Counted from the first letter of the stretch, positions 41,102 through 51,838 are shown. The stretch is 64,000 nt of DNA from Sporobacter termitidis DSM 10068 (GCF_900130065.1 NZ_FQXV01000007.1:1-64000), one strand, 5' to 3'. Made by a program: numbers and translations. The notes: a model not told the origin generated them from the sequence alone.

Positions 41102-41632
41102 ATGCCCAATGCAAAAGTACTCAGCGAAAAGCAAGCCATTGTCGCGGAGCTGACCGAGAAGCTGAAAGGCGCCGCCGGCGTTCTGGTTGACTATTCCGGT
41201 ATCACGGTCGCCGAGGATACGGAAATGCGCAAAGCCATGCGTAAGGCCGGCGTTGATTACGCCGTCGTCAAGAACACGCTCACGCGCTTTGCGGTGAAAA
41301 ACGTCGGATTTGACGCGCTCGATTCCCAGCTCAACGGGACGACCGCTCTGGCCGTCTCCGCCACAGACCCGGTTGCCGCCGCAAAAGTCATCAACGAGTA
41401 CGCCAGCAAGAAGGAAAGCAAGATCAGGATCAAGGCCGGCTTTGTGAGCGGAAAGATCATCACGGAAGCCGAGGTCAAGGCGCTGGCTGAGCTGCCGTCG
41501 AAGGAGGTCCTGGTTGCGCAGGTGCTCGGTACGATGGTCGCGCCCATCAGCGGCCTGGTCAACGTCCTGAACGCCAACATCCGCGGCCTCGCGGTAGCGC
41601 TCCAGGCTATCGCCGACCAGAAATCAGCATAA
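41102..41632 (+). CDS. rplJ: Ribosomal protein L10
   Basis: A 176-residue L10 that anchors the L7/L12 stalk to 23S rRNA. The N-terminal K-Q-A-I-V-A-E-L-T-E-K-L block, V-D-Y-S-G-I-T-V-A-E-D-T, and V-V-K-N-T-L are typical. The C-terminal helix binds L12 dimers. GGAGGTGAAAAAATAG precedes the ATG. rplL follows at 70 bases. Confidence 0.96.
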   Translation: MPNAKVLSEKQAIVAELTEKLKGAAGVLVDYSGITVAEDTEMRKAMRKAGVDYAVVKNTLTRFAVKNVGFDALDSQLNGTTALAVSATDPVAAAKVINEYASKKESKIRIKAGFVSGKIITEAEVKALAELPSKEVLVAQVLGTMVAPISGLVNVLNANIRGLAVALQAIADQKSA

Positions 41633-41702
41633 GCGCTCCCCTGGCCCGATGAACGGGCCGCAAATTCATTAAAATTTGATTATTATTACGGAGGAAATAA
41701 AA

Positions 41703-42083
41703 ATGGCCAGTGAAAAAGTCACCGCTCTTATTGAAGAAGTCAAGAATCTGACGGTTCTGGAGCTCTCCGAGCTCGTACATGCCCTTGAGGACGAGTTCGG
41801 CGTTTCCGCCGCCGCTCCGGCCGCCGTTGCCGTTGCCGCTCCCGCCGCCGCTGCCGCTCCGGCCGAAGAGAAGACCGAGTTTGACGTCGTCATGACCGAC
41901 TTCGGCGCCGAGAAGATCAAGGTTATCAAGGAAGTCCGCGCCATCACCGGTCTCGGCCTTGCCGAAGCCAAGGCGCTTGTCGAAGCCATCCCGGCCAAGA
42001 TCAAGGAAGGCGTCAACAAGGAAGATGCCGAGAAGTTCAAGGCTCAGCTCACCGAAGCCGGCGCCAAAGTCGAAATCAAATAA
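41703..42083 (+). CDS. rplL: Ribosomal protein L7/L12
   Basis: A 126-residue stalk protein: N-terminal dimerisation helices, an Ala/Pro-rich hinge at about 38-55, and the C-terminal factor-binding domain ([24 protein letters not shown]). The ATG follows GGAGG; an earlier in-frame start is not supported. It recruits translation factors. Confidence 0.97.
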   Translation: MASEKVTALIEEVKNLTVLELSELVHALEDEFGVSAAAPAAVAVAAPAAAAAPAEEKTEFDVVMTDFGAEKIKVIKEVRAITGLGLAEAKALVEAIPAKIKEGVNKEDAEKFKAQLTEAGAKVEIK

Positions 42084-42096
42084 GAACACCTATAGA

Positions 42097-42128
42097 ATAT
42101 CCCGCGCTTCGGCGCGGGATATTTTTTT
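42097..42128 (+). terminator. rplL terminator
   Basis: ATATCCCGCGC-TTCG-GCGCGGGATAT then TTTTTTT. Confidence 0.9.
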
Positions 42129-42215
42129 GCCCATGACGAAGGCGGGAGTGTTCGGCGATAAAATCCTTTTCTCTCCGCCCGCCGGGGCAAATGGTTTTTC
42201 TCTTTGCGCAAGAAG

Positions 42216-42250
42216 GAAAGCACGGCGTCAGGCCGTGCTTTCACTTTAGT
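42216..42250. terminator. Hairpin between rplL and the SurA-like gene
   Basis: GAAAGCACGGC / GCCGTGCTTTC, usable as terminator for the minus-strand gene ending at 42373 (tract TTCCTTCTT) or as a second stop for rplL. Confidence 0.5.
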
Positions 42251-42372
42251 ATTTATTCAGGCTGATTGGGCGTGGTGTGCCGCGATATGCCGTTCTCTTT
42301 CGATTCGATCTTACTAGAAACCGCTGTTCTCGTCAATACCTTCGCGGGTATTGTAACAAAACGGTAACAGGC

Positions 42373-43941
42373 CTATGCCGACATGGTGATAAGCCAGGTC
42401 GTCTTCGGGTCGGAGCCCGTCAGGCCGTCCTTCCAGGCCTGCAGGTCCTTGTCGCGCTTGTCCTTGTCGGCCAGGACGTCGCTGTACTGCTTGCCCTGCC
42501 CTTCAAAATAGACGATACAGTAGCCCGTGGCTTCGTCATAGAGAAGCGCGTGGTCGCCGGCTTTTCTCGCCGGATCGTAGAGCCAGTCGTTGATTGTCGT
42601 GGGCAGCTGCTGCTGATAGACGTTTTCCTGCTGCTTGCTGTCGTCGGCACTGATCTCGGTGGCGTAGGAGGTCGTCAGCTCGGTCAGCTTGTCCTCCGTG
42701 GCGCCGGCCTGTGTCCACTCGTCGTAAATCTTATTGGCGGTGTCCTCGGCGGTCTGCTTGGCCTTGGCCACGTCGGCGTTATATTGATCCTCGTTGGGAT
42801 CGCTGGCATAGAGCGATTGGTCGATCGTCTCCGGCTTGACCAGTATCTGGCGCATATTGACCGTCGCGTAATGGTTGTCGCTGCGTGTGCCGAAGAAAAC
42901 GACATAATATCCGTTGGTGGATTTAAACGTCTCGACGTCGCCGTACTGGCGCGACGCGTCTTTCATCCAGTCGCCGTACGTGGAGCCCAGCAGATTGCCC
43001 TGATACGTCCTCTGCGTGGCGGCGTCCTCCTTGTTGGTCTCCGGGTCGTAATCCCGGGCCACGTCGATAAAGCCCTGCTCGGAGGTAACCGTTGCGGCGT
43101 ACGCCTTGGCTTTGTCGCCGGCCGCCTCGACAGCCGCGCCCTTGGCCGCTTCATAAGAGGCGTCGTCGGGATAGTCGTTCTGATTCAGGTCTCCGGCGCT
43201 CACCAGGAAGTACCGGTAGGTGTAGGTATCAAAATTGTCCTTGTTCTGGCTGTAATTATCTTCAAGGTCTCCGGAGGAGTAGGTGAAGGAATCGCGGACA
43301 TGGTTTGTATATGAGTTGATCAGATATGTCCTCTCGGCGTTTTTCCTGTAAACAGCCTCCGTCATCCCCCTGCCGTAAACGGCTTTTAAATATTTCCCCA
43401 GGTCGGTATATCCGCTGGCATAGCCGTTCTGCTTTAAGGAGTCGATATCGTCTTCCATCTTCTTTTTGTCGTCGTCGCTCAGCTGATAGCCGGCGTCAAG
43501 CGCCGCCTTATAGATCATATTGTCGCTCTTCATCTGTTCGAGCGCCATCTTTTTAAAGAAGTCGGCCCAGGTTTCCCCGGTCGTCTCGTCGTAAATCTGG
43601 CTTTTCAGCGACTCCTGCTGGCTCGGGAGCAGCGACTGCCCGAAGTCGCCTGAGCTGCTCAGGGCGTTATAATACTGCGCGTAAGCATTCTCATAATAAT
43701 AGTTGAAATCGGTGACCGTGTATTTGACGTCATCGATTTTCACCGCAGCGAAATTCTGCCGGGAATAGTCGGAGTTGATCAGCAGAGCTGCGGCAAAAAG
43801 GACGGCAACGACTATAACCGTTATTAACGCGACTCTGGCGGTACTCCTGGCCTTTTCGCTTTCCTTGCTTCTCTTGTCCCTGCCGGCTCCGAAATCGAAT
43901 CCGTCAGAACCGCGCTTTCTCTTATCCTGAGATGCACCCAT
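42373..43941 (-). CDS. Membrane-anchored SurA-like foldase / peptidyl-prolyl isomerase-like protein
   Basis: A 522-residue protein with a charged cytoplasmic head (1-35, rich in Lys/Arg), one membrane anchor (about 37-56) and a large exported part. Residues 60-240 resemble the SurA N-terminal chaperone domain. Further on, R-Q-I-L-V-K (about 325) marks a parvulin-like region that looks degenerate and carries an insertion. Such proteins help fold exported proteins; actual isomerase activity is uncertain. AGAAGGA lies 12 bases before the ATG. It stands alone on the minus strand, downstream of the 6S-like RNA. Confidence 0.72.
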   Translation of the reverse strand: MGASQDKRKRGSDGFDFGAGRDKRSKESEKARSTARVALITVIVVAVLFAAALLINSDYSRQNFAAVKIDDVKYTVTDFNYYYENAYAQYYNALSSSGDFGQSLLPSQQESLKSQIYDETTGETWADFFKKMALEQMKSDNMIYKAALDAGYQLSDDDKKKMEDDIDSLKQNGYASGYTDLGKYLKAVYGRGMTEAVYRKNAERTYLINSYTNHVRDSFTYSSGDLEDNYSQNKDNFDTYTYRYFLVSAGDLNQNDYPDDASYEAAKGAAVEAAGDKAKAYAATVTSEQGFIDVARDYDPETNKEDAATQRTYQGNLLGSTYGDWMKDASRQYGDVETFKSTNGYYVVFFGTRSDNHYATVNMRQILVKPETIDQSLYASDPNEDQYNADVAKAKQTAEDTANKIYDEWTQAGATEDKLTELTTSYATEISADDSKQQENVYQQQLPTTINDWLYDPARKAGDHALLYDEATGYCIVYFEGQGKQYSDVLADKDKRDKDLQAWKDGLTGSDPKTTWLITMSA

Positions 43942-44097
43942 ATGTCTGTCATTCCTTCTAATTTTTATGTAGAGTTTTATAGGGTATCCGTATAACGAGG
44001 GTTATTATACTCGAAAGCGGACAGCCTTTCAAGATAAATAACATTTGTTCTCAATAAATTTACAATAACATACTGTTAAAATCTGTTTTTTGACAAA

Positions 44098-44290
44098 TAA
44101 AAACACCCCGCCATGCCGTGTAAGCCCATTTATAACCTGCACGACTCGGCAGGTGGGTTTCCTCCTTCCGGCTGCGCTGCTTCCAACATCCAAGAACGCG
44201 TATAGCGTTTCGGGAGGCCTGCAATTCACCGAAAGAGTTCGGAATCCCTTATAAACAATGTGGGTTTAAAAAGGCTCATCACGAACAGAG
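44098..44290 (-). ncRNA. Candidate 6S RNA-like structured RNA
   Basis: A non-coding stretch of about 190 bases that folds as one long irregular hairpin: AACCCACATTGTTTATAA pairs with TTATAAATGGG near the ends, GCAGG/CCTGC and CCTCC/GGAGG form the inner part, and unpaired segments of about 25 bases leave a central bubble. It begins just after a TATAAT (44297-44302) and ends in GTGTTTTTATTT. Size, bubble and 3' T-tract fit the 6S RNA that binds sigma-A polymerase. I assign it by architecture only; a covariance model is needed. Confidence 0.45.
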
Positions 44291-44359
44291 CAGGGTATTA
44301 TATTGACGGAATCGGCTGCCGGCGGTGCCGCGCACCGCATGGCCGCCGCCGTTACAAGA

Positions 44360-44388
44360 ATTCTAACATACGCCGCAGCGATTTTCAA
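44360..44388 (-). promoter_or_regulatory. Promoter upstream of the 6S-like RNA
   Basis: On the minus strand: TTGAAA, 17 bases, TAGAAT with extended TG. A second TATAAT at 44297-44302 is closer to the presumed RNA start but lacks a -35, so a processed longer precursor is possible. Confidence 0.6.
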
Positions 44389-44421
44389 CGCGGAACGGCA
44401 CTATAAATTCTGGATTGCGGC

Positions 44422-44706
44422 TTATTCCTCCGCCTCGTCGTCGCTGAACAGCTGCTCCATAAAGGTGTTGTAGACAGCCTCCAGCTCGCTGTCGTCATCG
44501 ACGGTCGCCAGAATATCCTCACCGTTTTCTTGCACGACCTTGAGGATGATCATCCCGTAATCCTCGTTATTCTCATCCATATCCGCGGGTAAAAACGCCA
44601 TGTACATCTCGCCGTTATACTCTATTGTGTCCAGATGCTCAAGCTCGAATTCATTCCCGTCGTCATCGGTGACGGAGATGAAGTCGCTGCCGTACTGATC
44701 GCTCAT
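44422..44706 (-). CDS. DUF1292 protein
   Basis: A 94-residue acidic protein of the DUF1292 family: D-D-D-G-N-E-F-E-L-E-H-L-D-T-I-E-Y-N-G followed by Y-M-A-F-L-P and I-I-L-K-V-V-Q-E-N-G-E-D-I-L-A-T-V-D-D-D. These small proteins are common in Firmicutes, often near alaS-ruvX-type loci; the function is unknown. GGAGG precedes the ATG. No partner is adjacent here. Confidence 0.88.
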   Translation of the reverse strand: MSDQYGSDFISVTDDDGNEFELEHLDTIEYNGEMYMAFLPADMDENNEDYGMIILKVVQENGEDILATVDDDSELEAVYNTFMEQLFSDDEAEE

Positions 44707-44764
44707 AATAAACCTCCAATGTCGTTCTGATCCCGCGTTTTCTTACAGCCGGCCGTCTTTTTGT

Positions 44765-44798
44765 CCAAAAGAAAACAGCACAATCATATGATTGTGCT
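44765..44798 (-). terminator. Terminator of the BofC-like gene
   Basis: AGCACAATCATATGATTGTGCT palindrome followed on the minus strand by GTTTTCTTTT. Confidence 0.8.
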
Positions 44799-44851
44799 AT
44801 ATATATTACTCCACAAAGGCCTATTAATCAAGCTTTACAGGAGCGCGGGTT

Positions 44852-45187
44852 TTACGAGCCGAAATCCTCCAGGAGCCTTAATACATCGTCGTAGCTCTGG
44901 ACCGTGATGCCGGCCACCAGCTTTTCTCTGTCTACGGCGCGCAGGCCGGCCACCTCAATTGTCGTCTCGATCGCCGGGGAATCCGTGATCGCGCCGTAAA
45001 ATACGGCGATATGCCCGTTATAGGCGCGGAGAATGTAATTTTTGTCGGTTTGGTTTTCCGACGCGACAACAGGCACGACGACCGAGGCGCTTTTCATGGT
45101 CGTGGTGATCACGAGCATTGCCAGCATTAGCAGGGACGCCAAAAGCATTATGGACAGGAGTACCGCTCTGACGGGTTTAATGAGCAT
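44852..45187 (-). CDS. Membrane-anchored small protein, BofC C-terminal-like
   Basis: A 111-residue protein with one N-terminal membrane segment (about 7-29) and a short exported domain. Y-I-L-R-A-Y-N-G-H-I-A-V-F resembles the C-terminal domain of BofC, a forespore-secreted sporulation checkpoint protein. The match is short, so the name is tentative. I start at the ATG after AAAGG; an upstream frame is unsupported. It is divergent from the PBP1A gene and shares its 160-base upstream region. Confidence 0.55.
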   Translation of the reverse strand: MLIKPVRAVLLSIMLLASLLMLAMLVITTTMKSASVVVPVVASENQTDKNYILRAYNGHIAVFYGAITDSPAIETTIEVAGLRAVDREKLVAGITVQSYDDVLRLLEDFGS

Positions 45188-45288
45188 ATTATCACAACCT
45201 TTCATTCCCGTAGTTAAGCAGATTATTGACATTATTTTCCTCAAATATACCGCCGTCCGCCATCCGCACATTTATTTACAAAAAAAAT

Positions 45289-45318
45289 TTGACAGGCGTG
45301 TTACAATAGCAGTAACAT
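45289..45318 (+). promoter_or_regulatory. Possible promoter of the PBP1A gene
   Basis: TTGACA, 18 bases, TAACAT. About 35 bases before the TTG start. Confidence 0.45.
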
Positions 45319-45353
45319 AATTCCGATGTTTTACAGACTGCGAGGTGAAGCGC

Positions 45354-47729
45354 TTGTCCCAAAGAGGCAAGGCTAAAAAAATAGCGAAAACCGGCGCGCG
45401 TACATTCGGCGGTGTCGTCGTTTTAATATTAAAAGTTATCGGCACATTCCTGCTCATCGGCGTGACGACCGGCGTGATTTTTTCCTGTATATTTGCCATC
45501 TACGTCAAGACAAATCTGACCGCGGATCTCGACGTCAGCCTGGATGATTTTAAAATGAATCTCTCGAGTGTCATCTACGCCAAGGATTCATCTACGGGCG
45601 ACTACAAGGAGCTTGTAACACTGCAGAGCAGCGAATACAGAAAGTGGGTCGACTACGCGGACCTTCCGCCGTACGCCGAGCATGCTCTTGTCGCCATCGA
45701 GGACAAGCGCTTTTATTCCCATCACGGCGTTGACTGGTACCGCACCTTAGGTGCTTTCGGCAATATGTTCCTCAGCATGAAGGACACCTTCGGCGGCTCC
45801 ACGATCACGCAGCAGCTGATCAAAAACCTGACCAAAGAAGACGAGGTAACCGTCCAGCGGAAGCTTGTAGAGATTTTTAGAGCGCTACAGCTGGAAAAGG
45901 AGTACCCCGATAAAAGTCAAATCATCGAATGGTATCTCAACGTCGTCAACTTCGGCGGCAATACTTATGGCCTCGGCGCCGCGGCAAACTACTATTTCGG
46001 CAAGGAAGCCAAGGACCTCACGCTCGCCGAGACCGCCTCGATCATCGGCATCACGAACAATCCCTCGATGTACAATCCATATATCAACGCCAAAGCGAAC
46101 AAGGAACGGCAGGAAGACATCCTGGATAAGATGTACGAGCAGGGCTACATTAAATCAAAGCAGGAGCTGGACGCGGCCAAAGCCGAGCAGCTCGTCTTTG
46201 TGAAAGGTCCCAACGGTTCGGGCAGCAATACCATTTATACCTACTTTGAGGACGCCGTCATCAATGACGTCATCGCCGACCTGCAGAAAGAGAAGGACCT
46301 CTCCAAAGAGGTTGCGACGAACTACCTGTTCACGCAAGGCTACAAAATCCTCTGTACGGTGGATTCGGACATTCAAACAAAGGTCGACAGCATTTATCAG
46401 GACCTGAACGCCATACCGAAGGTCACCGGATCGAAGAACCAGCAGATTCAGTCCGCCATCGTACTTGCCGATCCGTATACGGGCGAAATCCTCGCCATGG
46501 AAGGCGGCGTCGGTCAAAAGGTCATCAGCCGCGGGCTGAATCGCGCCACGCAGAGCAAGCGGCCGCCCGGCTCCTCCATCAAGCCGCTGGCCGTCTACTC
46601 TCCGGCCATGGAGCTCGGGCTGATCACGCCCGACACGCGCTTTGAGGATTCGGCGGACGTCAAGCTGCAGCATACGAACTGGATGCCGAAAAACGACGAC
46701 CTCTCTTACAGAGGCACCATTACCATACGCCAGGCGCTGGTCAGCTCGATCAACACGGTTTCCGCTCAGATCATGGATAACCTGTCACCTGCGAAATCGT
46801 ACGACTTCATGGTCAATAAGCTCGGCTTTGACCTGAGCCCGTACGACGAGGACTACGCCCCGCTGTCCCTCGGCCAGCTGACGAACGGCGCCACCGTGCG
46901 CGAGATGGCCTCCGGGTACACCATGTTTGACAACCAGGGCGTCGAAAAACAGCTCATTACCTATACGAAGGTCCTCTCCAACGACGAAAAGACCGTCATC
47001 CTCGACAACAAGCCGAAAACCTCCGTCGCCATCAGCCCCGTCACGGCCTACTGGATCACGGATATGCTCCATGACGCAGCCACAAGCGGCACGGGCTATG
47101 AGGCAAACCTTGGCAAGCTGATGCCGGTCGCCGGCAAGACTGGTACGACGACCGATAAAAAAGACCGCTGGTTCTGCGGCTTCACCCCGTACTACGTCGC
47201 CGTCGTCTGGACCGGTTACGATACGCCGGCAACCATGAAGGTCAGCGGCAACCCGGCCGCCCAGCTCTGGAAAAAAGTGATGACGCTTGTCTCCACGGGA
47301 CAGGATTATAAGGAATTTCCGAAGCCGGACGACACGTATCTGACGCCGGTTCCCGGCGTGGACGCGGAGGTCCAGTACACGGTCCAGTACGTCACGGTGG
47401 ACGGCGAGGTCCTCCAGTCCACAAATAAATCGGCCGTACCGGGCAAGGATGTCACCGAGACGGCCCCATCCATCAGCGGCTACACGCTGGTTGGAGACGG
47501 CAGCAAAACCATCACGGTTACCAAGGATACGGCAAAAAATTTGATCCAGTTCTTCTATCAAGGCGAGTCGACGTCCACAGGCGAGCCGACCGGGGAACCG
47601 ACGGGCGAACCGTCACCCCCGCCGACGAATACTCCGCCCACAGGCGAGCCGGCGTCCCCGTCACCGTCACCGGCGGACGACCCAAACCCGCCCGCCACGC
47701 AAGCCGCGTTTTCCGCAAGAAAAAAATAG
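45354..47729 (+). CDS. Class A penicillin-binding protein (PBP1A type)
   Basis: A 791-residue bifunctional murein synthase. A short cytoplasmic basic head and one membrane segment (about 22-45) precede the glycosyltransferase domain (E-D-K-R-F-Y-S-H-H-G-V-D with the catalytic Glu, then G-G-S-T-I-T-Q-Q). The transpeptidase domain carries S-S-I-K (the S-x-x-K active Ser), S-I-N (S-x-N) and K-T-G-T. The last ~60 residues are Thr/Pro/Gly/Glu repeats (T-G-E-P units), a wall-spanning tail. I prefer the TTG at 45354 because GAGGTG lies 6 bases before it; the GTG at 45345 is inside that site. Confidence 0.92.
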   Translation: MSQRGKAKKIAKTGARTFGGVVVLILKVIGTFLLIGVTTGVIFSCIFAIYVKTNLTADLDVSLDDFKMNLSSVIYAKDSSTGDYKELVTLQSSEYRKWVDYADLPPYAEHALVAIEDKRFYSHHGVDWYRTLGAFGNMFLSMKDTFGGSTITQQLIKNLTKEDEVTVQRKLVEIFRALQLEKEYPDKSQIIEWYLNVVNFGGNTYGLGAAANYYFGKEAKDLTLAETASIIGITNNPSMYNPYINAKANKERQEDILDKMYEQGYIKSKQELDAAKAEQLVFVKGPNGSGSNTIYTYFEDAVINDVIADLQKEKDLSKEVATNYLFTQGYKILCTVDSDIQTKVDSIYQDLNAIPKVTGSKNQQIQSAIVLADPYTGEILAMEGGVGQKVISRGLNRATQSKRPPGSSIKPLAVYSPAMELGLITPDTRFEDSADVKLQHTNWMPKNDDLSYRGTITIRQALVSSINTVSAQIMDNLSPAKSYDFMVNKLGFDLSPYDEDYAPLSLGQLTNGATVREMASGYTMFDNQGVEKQLITYTKVLSNDEKTVILDNKPKTSVAISPVTAYWITDMLHDAATSGTGYEANLGKLMPVAGKTGTTTDKKDRWFCGFTPYYVAVVWTGYDTPATMKVSGNPAAQLWKKVMTLVSTGQDYKEFPKPDDTYLTPVPGVDAEVQYTVQYVTVDGEVLQSTNKSAVPGKDVTETAPSISGYTLVGDGSKTITVTKDTAKNLIQFFYQGESTSTGEPTGEPTGEPSPPPTNTPPTGEPASPSPSPADDPNPPATQAAFSARKK

Positions 47730-47756
47730 AGCGGCGGACAACTCCGCCGCCGGGAT

Positions 47757-47793
47757 AAAAAGACAGGCCGCGAAAGCGGCCTGTCTTTTTTAT
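47757..47793. terminator. Bidirectional terminator between PBP1A gene and lysC
   Basis: AAAAAGACAGGCCGC-GAAA-GCGGCCTGTCTTTTTT. Serves both converging genes. A second small stem, GCGGCGGA/TCCGCCGC, precedes it. Confidence 0.88.
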
Positions 47794-47801
47794 GTTCTAA
47801 G

Positions 47802-49010
<1,209 letters not shown>

Positions 49011-49121
49011 TTCCAATCCTCCAATTTGAGCGCCGGACATCGCGCAGCGCATTCGCGCTGTGTAACCCGAATATTTTCAGAAGACGCGCATATAAGATGA
49101 AGATACAGCCTGTTCGCCGCG

Positions 49122-50327
49122 TCAGTCGATGATGCGGAATACGGAAAGCACGCTTAATTCCTTCAGCAGGCTGTCCGCCTTGTTTTTGCTCATCACCGGC
49201 GTGGTGAACGCCGTCTCGCCGTCCTTGAGCCCGTCGATGACGGTGACGTCGCCAAAAACGCGCCTGATCTTCTCAGGGGCATCCGATGCCCGGACATACC
49301 AGGCGCTTTCCAGCAGGCCCACGTCATAGATGAGCTCGGGGCCGCCGTCCTGCCAGCTCAGCCATTTGCGCGCGTTGACGTGCTTGGCAGCGTCGATGAT
49401 ATCGGCCACAACGGCGCTGGCCGTCGGCAGCTTGCCGGCGCCCGCCCCGTAGAACATCACGTCGCCGATGGCGTTTCCGCGGACGATGATCCCGTTCATG
49501 ACACCCTCGACGCTGGCGATCAGATTATCCTCCCGGACAAGGTGCGGCGCCACGTAAACGGCAATTTTATCCCCTTCCATATGTATGGCTCTGCCAAGCA
49601 GTTTGACTCTGTAGCCAATTCTGCCCGCGTAACTGATATCGTCCAGCGTCACGGCTTCGATGCCCTCAGTTTCAACATGCTGCGGGTAGACATGCCGCCC
49701 GAAGCAGAGCGCCGACAGGATGCAGATCTTCCGGCAGACGTCGTGCCCCTTGATATCGGCGTCGGGATTCTGCTCGGCGTAGCCCTTTTCCTGGGCCTCC
49801 CGCAGCGCGTTGGCAAAGGCGACGCCGTTCTTGACCATTTCCGTCAGGATATAGTTCGTCGTCCCGTTCAATATGCCGTATATCTCGTTGATTTTGTTGG
49901 CCGCCAGGCACTGAGTGATCGGCCGGATGATCGGTATCCCTCCGCCGACGCTGGCTTCAAACAGATAATTAACGCCCTTTTCCCGGGCGATCTGCGTCAG
50001 TTCATATCCATGTGTGGCCACAAGCTCTTTATTGGAGGTGACGACGCTCTTTCCTTTCAAAAGACTGCGTCGGGTGAAGTCATACGCCACGCCGGCGCCG
50101 CCGATCGTCTCGACGACGACCTTGACGTCCGGGTCATTTTCAACGACCGAAAAATCCTTGACTATGAGGCTCTCATACGGATTGCCGGTAAAATCCCTGA
50201 CGTCAACAATATACTTCACTCGGATCTCCTGTGCCGCGCTTTGGGATATCATATCGGAATTCTTCTCTATGACTTCCATCACGCCGGAGCCGACCGTACC
50301 GAACCCCAAAATCGCTATATCGAACAT
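49122..50327 (-). CDS. hom: Homoserine dehydrogenase
   Basis: A 401-residue NAD(P)-dependent enzyme: L-G-F-G-T-V-G-S-G-V at the N terminus, N-K-E-L-V-A near 100, the catalytic region G-I-L-N-G-T-T-N-Y-I-L, and a C-terminal ACT domain for threonine feedback. It reduces aspartate semialdehyde to homoserine. The ATG follows GGGAGGGG; a longer upstream frame has no support. With lysC downstream it forms a two-gene aspartate-family unit. Confidence 0.94.
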   Translation of the reverse strand: MFDIAILGFGTVGSGVMEVIEKNSDMISQSAAQEIRVKYIVDVRDFTGNPYESLIVKDFSVVENDPDVKVVVETIGGAGVAYDFTRRSLLKGKSVVTSNKELVATHGYELTQIAREKGVNYLFEASVGGGIPIIRPITQCLAANKINEIYGILNGTTNYILTEMVKNGVAFANALREAQEKGYAEQNPDADIKGHDVCRKICILSALCFGRHVYPQHVETEGIEAVTLDDISYAGRIGYRVKLLGRAIHMEGDKIAVYVAPHLVREDNLIASVEGVMNGIIVRGNAIGDVMFYGAGAGKLPTASAVVADIIDAAKHVNARKWLSWQDGGPELIYDVGLLESAWYVRASDAPEKIRRVFGDVTVIDGLKDGETAFTTPVMSKNKADSLLKELSVLSVFRIID

Positions 50328-50394
50328 CCCAAATCCCCTCCCCCTTTTTAGCTTCGCCACTTGATACTGCGTATATACCTTTTGATAATTTAGT

Positions 50395-50423
50395 ATACTA
50401 CCATACGTTGTTTTATTCTGCAA
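50395..50423 (-). promoter_or_regulatory. hom-lysC promoter
   Basis: On the minus strand: TTGCAG, 17 bases, TAGTAT, about 65 bases before hom. No T-box or lysine riboswitch fits in this leader. Confidence 0.6.
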
Positions 50424-50511
50424 CCGTTTTAGCCGTACTAACGCCATAATTCGTTAAAGTCATAAATTCACGTAGCGGCAGACAATGTTTTTTTGTGTGT
50501 GGTGATGTTAC

Positions 50512-51585
50512 TTGCCGGAAAACAAGCACCTGCGCCGTGGGCTTTACTGCCTGTACGGGGCTGCGAGCATCATATTGGTATGGCTTCTTCTGCGCTTTGC
50601 TCTGCCGTGGCTGCTGCCGTTTATCGTCGCCGTCATCGTCACGCGCCTGATAGAGCCGGCGGTACATTATATGACGGACCGCTTCAGAATCCGGCGCGGC
50701 TTTGCCTCGGCGCTCTGCACGGTCATCGTCTTCGCCGCGCTGATCGCCCTTACCGCACTTATCATCGGCCGCTCGGTCATTGAGCTGACCGCCTTCGTCA
50801 AGGACCTGCCGTCGCTGCTCAAGAGCCTGACGAAAACCATATCGCTCATCGGCGAAAGGATCGACGGATACGTCCACGCGGCGCCGCCCGAAATCCAGGA
50901 TTATCTGCAAAACGCCATTGCCGGCCTGGTTCAAAAAATCGCCGACCTGCCCGCGTCGCTTTCGGACGACGTGCTCGGCCTCCTGTCCAGCATCGCGAAA
51001 TTCACGCCGAAGCTGATCCTGTTCTTTTTCACATGCGCGCTCAGCGTCTTTTTTTTCAGCTGCGGCTACAAGGAAATTTCCGCCTTCATCCTCCGGCAGA
51101 TCCCCAAAAACCGCCACGCCTCTCTTCGGGATTTCAGGAAGGATCTGCTGGCCACCTTCGGCAAGTGGCTCAAGGCGGAGCTGATGCTGGCCGGCATCAC
51201 CTTTGCGGAAATGACCGTGGCGTTTTTGATCATGCGCATCGATTTTGCCCTGCTGCTGGCACTTTTAGTCGCCATCGTCGATTTTCTGCCCGTGCTGGGC
51301 TCGGGCGCCTTTCTCGTCCCCTGGGCGCTTTTGACGCTGATCGGCGGCAACTACAAAACCGCCATAGCGCTCGTTGTCATCTTCGCAGTCAACACCCTCG
51401 TGCGCAGTATCCTGGAGCCGAAAATGATCGGCAAGCAGATCGGCCTCCCGGCCCTGGCCACGCTCATCGCCATGTACGTCGGCTTCTGCTCCGTTGGCGT
51501 CACCGGCATGATCCTCTTCCCCATCGGGCTCATCATGCTGAAGCATCTGAACGACAAGGGGTATGTCAAGCTGTGGAAAAATTGA
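50512..51585 (+). CDS. AI-2E family / YtvI-type integral membrane protein
   Basis: A 357-residue protein with about eight membrane segments: two near the N terminus (12-50), one at 60-85, a soluble helical loop (90-150), then L-P-V-L-G-S-G (about residue 262) and P-K-M-I-G-K-Q-I-G-L-P near 305, typical of the AI-2E (PerM) superfamily. In Clostridia the member YtvI is linked to sporulation. Transport function is assumed from the family, not shown. The start is TTG with GGTGATG upstream. It stands alone after the hom promoter on the other strand. Confidence 0.8.
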   Translation: MPENKHLRRGLYCLYGAASIILVWLLLRFALPWLLPFIVAVIVTRLIEPAVHYMTDRFRIRRGFASALCTVIVFAALIALTALIIGRSVIELTAFVKDLPSLLKSLTKTISLIGERIDGYVHAAPPEIQDYLQNAIAGLVQKIADLPASLSDDVLGLLSSIAKFTPKLILFFFTCALSVFFFSCGYKEISAFILRQIPKNRHASLRDFRKDLLATFGKWLKAELMLAGITFAEMTVAFLIMRIDFALLLALLVAIVDFLPVLGSGAFLVPWALLTLIGGNYKTAIALVVIFAVNTLVRSILEPKMIGKQIGLPALATLIAMYVGFCSVGVTGMILFPIGLIMLKHLNDKGYVKLWKN

Positions 51586-51603
51586 GACGCGGCGAGCGGG
51601 CTG

Positions 51604-51833
51604 CCGACGGGCGATTGATAATCGCCCCTACGCATAGACTGCAGGACACACCGCCGGGCGGCCACCGGCCGCCCGAGAGGGCCTGGGGCACTGTCTGGCA
51701 GCGGAGCGAGCCGCGCCAAGTGGCGTAAAATCGAGGGTTAGCGAGATTTATGCGAGGCGGAATTTACTTCCGCCCGGCAAATCAAATCATAGAGGCCCCC
51801 CGCGCGGCCTGCCGCGTGGGGAAGGAGGACAAG
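51604..51833 (+). repeat. Repeat cluster before the TSUP genes
   Basis: GACGGGCGATTGATAATCGCCC (51605), GGCGGCCACCGGCCGCC, then the GCGAGATTTATGCGAGGCGGAATTTACTTCCG... element (51737-51823) ending CGCGCGGCCTGCCGCGTGGGG. The AAGGAGG ribosome site of the next gene begins right at the end of the repeat. Confidence 0.65.
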
Positions 51834-51838
51834 CACTT

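Noticed and set aside
50328-50420. Lysine riboswitch or T-box before hom-lysC
   Set aside because: The leader is only about 65 bases and carries none of the conserved elements.
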